Of a stretch of DNA of 9,229 nucleotides, positions 7,501-9,229 are shown in pieces (position 1 is the stretch's first letter; the number at the start of each line of letters is the position of its first letter). The translations under genes and the position numbers were made by a program. The DNA comes from an uncultured bacterium (GTDB taxonomy: Bacteria > Bacteroidota > Bacteroidia > Chitinophagales > CAIODY01): NCBI GenBank assembly GCA_903871715.1, contig CAIQHW010000619.1, positions 1-9,229 on the forward strand. Reading direction: 5' to 3'. Below the pieces are notes generated by a model that was not told the DNA's origin, did not search any database, and saw only the letters and a program-made list of their open reading frames with translations.

Positions 7501-7770
7501 ATGCCCACCAACGGTTACGGTTATATCATACACATTGCCAGGGAAATAACTATTCACCACATGCCCATTGCCATGATATTTGATGGTGTAAGTAACTCGA
7601 GCAACACCCGTGCCTGGTGTATGGCAGCCACTTGCAGCGCATGTGCCATTGCCACCTGATGCACCAGTGTAGCCACTTGGCGGCGATGCAGAATGTGACA
7701 TCAAAAATGTTTGTTGAAAAATTAAAAGCAGTGCAATAAAAATTGCGAAGAGTGTAATTTTTAGTTTCAT
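4531..7770 (-). CDS. giant secreted PKD-repeat protein with T9SS sorting domain
   Basis: A 1079-residue exported protein, probably anchored at or released from the cell surface. Residues 1 to about 28 are a signal peptide (lysines, then FAIFIALLLIF). Residues about 29-188 resemble the choice-of-anchor V/Reeler-like N-terminal domain of Bacteroidota surface proteins and hold a C44-X4-C49-H50 motif. Then come at least five PKD-like domains, marked by YYGDGNSASS (about 195-286), SWKWDFNAS (376-474), WHWGDGTPDS (495-568), WQWNFGSGAY (742-823) and WSFGDGLSSA (910-987). Ig-like modules lie between them, for example RDTLICKGQSVQIG (570-647). Residues about 992-1079, with IQLFDLKGQLIYF and SSGLYFVKTTY, are a type A C-terminal sorting domain for the type IX secretion system. 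The composition is Ser/Thr/Asn rich, as in adhesins. No catalytic domain is recognisable, so an adhesive or structural role is inferred. It is flanked by terminators and stands as a single-gene unit. Confidence 0.93.
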   Translation of the reverse strand: MKLKITLFAIFIALLLIFQQTFLMSHSASPPSGYTGASGGNGTCAASGCHTPGTGVARVTYTIKYHGNGHVVNSYFPGNVYDITVTVGGHGSSSSYSPKYGFEMKAQDASNNGKGTFATGTNTIIIGSGASEIGHSNANTTDSTWSFQWQAPAATAGTITFYLAGNYADGDLTSAGDAIVTTSFTLTPAPAVAPRAKLTLSSDTVCKNVAITFTNNTATNPAIKVYSLYYGDGNSASSYGAPPTSFTHSYTSGQTYITEFVVSTDSPMTGQYGTRDSLLDTIVVFNSLDAAFTTTNNPGCFHGYDTLKITHPISGVTYTPNYSTASPMGTATANTGYPLILPNTGSSITFSMTASGAFGCPAATANFTNTIQPCSKPHAAFALDSLPGVTPIHYCHGVTYFATDNSSIGSGNIVSWKWDFNASNLWPAPIPATATGQGPQPVLFLSNNIYVIKLTVTDVNGYKDSTSNQTITVLASCGNSIFALGYNAGSLSNPTNIQMCYGDSALFSDNSVNFGPSNYHWHWGDGTPDSYVPTIYHGWAAGSWNMWYAGQDPNTSVWDTLFATVNVGAAPPAAAGRDTLICKGQSVQIGTAAQLNSVYSWTSSPAGFTNTSSNPTVAPNDTTTYFLMASNLTGTCFNYDTVQINVDMPPTVYLTASSLGECFNNDDTIYATPTNLTYSGFNASGGGGLINSIPLSSPTEWVVSWGSLSLGNQTVSVTAKTQHGCVAAVNSVTINIHSCSPPIALFYPPNSGICTGLPIKFIDSSKGVPTNWQWNFGSGAYPSTDTARNPVVTFNSPGKHYIKLTVSNSGGSSIYLDSIIAYVAATSTFSSITPVCAGYKTILNYTGNGSSNATYTWSYPGNPPDAVSGVGQGPIYVKWNSYGTKYVSLSVTENGCPSATAQPTQITVQQNPTAKFHYNILPGTAIVTFINQSSISTSYSWSFGDGLSSALQNPPAHQYYANNTYYVTLLAQKNNCASADTQAIVINNATGIENVAQSPYGFLVYHDDTKMQLQLKWTNSNSTSKNIQLFDLKGQLIYFKNEVVTSSLDVSTNNFSSGLYFVKTTYSDGFEETRKWVKQ

Positions 7771-7798
7771 AATTCTGGAATTGAATAACGCAAGTTAA

Positions 7799-7807
7799 CA
7801 AATTTTA
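7799..7807 (-). promoter_or_regulatory. weak promoter candidate for the PKD gene
   Basis: The minus strand reads TAAAATTTG, which resembles the Bacteroidota -7 box but has one extra base between TA and TTTG. A GTTG lies 17 bases upstream, also slightly off the normal 19-21 spacing. It sits 28 bases before the ATG, a sensible distance. Both deviations make this a low-confidence call. Confidence 0.22.
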
Positions 7808-7857
7808 TGGATTATATGGTAAGACAACTTTGGTAGTTATTTCGTTTCAAAAATAAA

Positions 7858-7889
7858 AAAGAATGTTTCAAGGTTTTGAAACATTCTTT
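7858..7889 (-). terminator. intrinsic terminator of the superoxide dismutase gene
   Basis: Arms 7858-7871 (AAAGAATGTTTCAA) and 7876-7889 (TTGAAACATTCTTT) form a perfect 14-bp stem around a GGTT loop. Read on the minus strand the stem runs straight into TTTTTTATTTTT, a strong U-tract. It lies 48 bases downstream of the sod stop codon and upstream of the PKD gene, so it isolates the two transcription units. Confidence 0.88.
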
Positions 7890-7937
7890 CATTAATTATT
7901 CATACTGTAAAATGCTTTGTGCAATATTTTGAGCAAC

Positions 7938-8543
7938 TTATTTCATCGCTTCATCAAATCTGCGGCTTACTTCAGCCCAGTTTACCACATTCCAGAATGC
8001 AGCAATAAAATCAGGTCTTCTGTTTTGATAATGTAAATAGTAAGCATGCTCCCATACATCCAAGCCCAGTACTGGTGTGCCTTTGCAGTCGGCAACATCC
8101 ATCAACGGATTATCTTGATTGGGTGTTGAACACACACACAATTTTTTATTAGCATCTACACACAACCAAGCCCAGCCACTACCAAAGCGACTTACGCCTG
8201 CAGCTGCAAATTTTTCTTTGAAAATTTCCATCGAGCCAAATTCGGCATTAATCGCATCTGCTAATTTTGTAGAAGCTGCGCCACCGCTTGGCGAAAGGAT
8301 TTGCCAGAAGAAACTATGATTCCAATGTCCGCCGCCATTGTTACGAACAGGCATTGGATATTTTGAAATGTTTTTTACTAAATCTTCCAACGACAAATTT
8401 TCGGCATCGGTGCCTTTGATAGCGTTATTCAAATTGGTTACATAGGCATTGTGATGTTTGTCGTGATGAATTTCCATCGTCATCTTGTCGAAGTAAGGCT
8501 CTAAAGCATCATTGGCATAAGGTAAAGCTGGTAATGTATACAT
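7938..8543 (-). CDS. sodA: superoxide dismutase, Fe/Mn family, Mn-type signature
   Basis: A 201-residue Fe/Mn superoxide dismutase, normal length, converting superoxide to O2 and H2O2. There is no signal peptide, so it is cytoplasmic. The four metal ligands are His26 (MEIHHDKHH), His76 (GGHWNHSFFW), Asp162 and His166 (LDVWEHAYYLHYQNRR). Metal-type markers favour manganese: Gly72, four residues before His76, and Gln143 in PNQDNPLMD match E. coli SodA positions 77 and 146 rather than the Gln69/Ala141 pair of SodB. Cambialistic use is possible and cannot be excluded from sequence. The start at MYTLPALPYAND is standard. It stands 75 bp downstream of the TPR-like gene in the same direction and ends at its own terminator. 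The upstream leader is A-rich with no Shine-Dalgarno sequence. Confidence 0.97.
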   Translation of the reverse strand: MYTLPALPYANDALEPYFDKMTMEIHHDKHHNAYVTNLNNAIKGTDAENLSLEDLVKNISKYPMPVRNNGGGHWNHSFFWQILSPSGGAASTKLADAINAEFGSMEIFKEKFAAAGVSRFGSGWAWLCVDANKKLCVCSTPNQDNPLMDVADCKGTPVLGLDVWEHAYYLHYQNRRPDFIAAFWNVVNWAEVSRRFDEAMK

Positions 8544-8618
8544 GTTTGTTTAATTTTTTTTGTTTGAAAATATTGAATAGGTAAACAGATTACGGCGAAG
8601 ATAGTTCAAAAGATAAAT

Positions 8619-9229
8619 TTACTTTTTGTCTTCACACTGCATCAACAAATATCCGCAGAAACCTTTTCCCCAATTAGGGTGCAATGGTGTTGCTGGTTGA
8701 AATTTATTATAGCAATCAGCCGATTTTTGCAAAATTGGTTTTGCTTTTTCTTTGCCGCCACCAAACATTTTTGGTGTGTAAAACAATGCCTGACCAGCAG
8801 TTAAATAAGCTCGTGGATTTAAGGAATCAATCGTCATTGCCTGTTGTAAAATCTCACCCGATTTTCTACCATACTTTGCGCCTCTGGTCATTGGGCTTAC
8901 CATAATTCTTGCACCTGTTACACGAGCTTTCAGCACCATAATTTCTGCATTTTTGGGTTGTAAAGAATCTGCTTTGGCCAGCTGAACATCAGCTATGTCG
9001 CAGGTTGCATCAATTTCATCACCTTTCAATCCATTATAACACATCATTTGATTGCAATAAGCAGCATAGTAAAATGGCAACCATTGATTTTGTTCTTTGT
9101 TGGCAATCATTTCAAATTTATTTGCCAGCTTTTGATAATCATCTTTTGTTTTGGCAGAATCGAGCAATGCAATATTTTGTTGCATTACCTGCATATATTT
9201 ATCTGATTTCGAAAACACAGAAATACTGA
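8619..9229 (-). CDS. secreted TPR-like protein, 5' end cut by window edge
   Basis: The frame ends at a TAA (8619-8621) and stays open to the right edge, giving about 203 residues of C-terminal sequence. An in-frame GTG at 9218 could be taken as the start, but the residues before it read SISVFSKSDKYMQVM, which looks like the end of a signal peptide (VFS, then the mature chain). The true ATG therefore probably lies roughly 15-20 codons outside the window. The mature part is helical, with alternating small and aromatic residues: WLPFYYAAYCNQMM, LAKADSLQPKNAEIMVLKARV, ILQQAMTIDSLNPRAYLTAGQ. This resembles two to three degenerate tetratricopeptide-like repeats, followed by KPILQKSADCYNKF and PHW-like HPNWGKGF. 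Such proteins are common, mostly uncharacterised exported proteins in Bacteroidota. No enzyme motif is seen. It is upstream of sod, with 75 bp between and no hairpin seen there. Confidence 0.8.
   Translation of the reverse strand, partial: SISVFSKSDKYMQVMQQNIALLDSAKTKDDYQKLANKFEMIANKEQNQWLPFYYAAYCNQMMCYNGLKGDEIDATCDIADVQLAKADSLQPKNAEIMVLKARVTGARIMVSPMTRGAKYGRKSGEILQQAMTIDSLNPRAYLTAGQALFYTPKMFGGGKEKAKPILQKSADCYNKFQPATPLHPNWGKGFCGYLLMQCEDKK

Noticed and set aside
7321..7659. Plus-strand open frame of 112 codons opposite the N-terminal part of the secreted protein
   Set aside because: The minus-strand frame has a signal peptide and recognisable domain order; the opposite frame is compositionally odd (Cys/Ile/Thr rich) and unsupported.
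8544..8618. Promoter in the gap before sod
   Set aside because: Several TAnnTTT-like strings occur in this AT-rich gap, but none has a TTTG at the proper distance, so no specific site can be chosen.
9216..9218. GTG as the start codon of the right-edge gene
   Set aside because: The frame stays open to the edge, and the residues before the GTG look like the end of a signal peptide, so the gene is cut by the window rather than starting here.

Overview
The window looks like a chromosomal segment of an AT-rich Bacteroidota genome, probably close to the Chitinophagales/Sphingobacteriia. Three things point there: a very large secreted PKD-repeat protein ending in a type IX secretion (T9SS type A) sorting domain, start codons without Shine-Dalgarno sequences, and candidate promoters of the Bacteroidota form (-33 TTTG, -7 TAnnTTTG). 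Everything except one gene is on the minus strand.

Layout from left to right. At 1-1087 (minus) is a 4-hydroxyphenylpyruvate dioxygenase whose last residues are cut by the window edge. At 1153-3039 (minus) is a long UbiD-family, prenylated-FMN-type decarboxylase. At 3097-3680 (minus) is an overlapping antitoxin/PIN-toxin pair of VapBC type; a perfect palindrome covers its predicted -7 box. Divergent from it at 3787-4482 (plus) is a RadC-like JAB-domain protein. A strong hairpin at 4488-4516 separates radC from the convergent 1079-residue secreted protein at 4531-7770 (minus). Further right are a Mn-type superoxide dismutase at 7938-8543 (minus), with an intrinsic terminator at 7858-7889, and the 3' part of a secreted TPR-like protein from 8619 to the window edge (minus).

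How the genes fit together. The hpd and ubiD products both act on aromatic acids or quinone-related compounds and are read in the same direction 65 bp apart, but each has its own possible -7 box, so a shared operon is not certain. In Bacteroidota the respiratory quinone is menaquinone, so the UbiD homologue is more likely a menaquinone-route or other aromatic decarboxylase than a ubiquinone enzyme. The toxin-antitoxin pair is a self-contained module between ubiD and radC. The remaining genes are housekeeping (sod) or envelope/secreted proteins. No stretch longer than 300 bp lacks a gene. No tRNA, rRNA, CRISPR array or transposase was seen.

The most notable observations are: short tandem and direct repeats of intergenic-repeat type embedded in frame in the ubiD reading frame; the promoter-overlapping palindrome of the toxin-antitoxin operon; and a CX4CH cytochrome-c-like motif near the N-terminus of the giant secreted protein. 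I did not find a clearly new multi-gene system.
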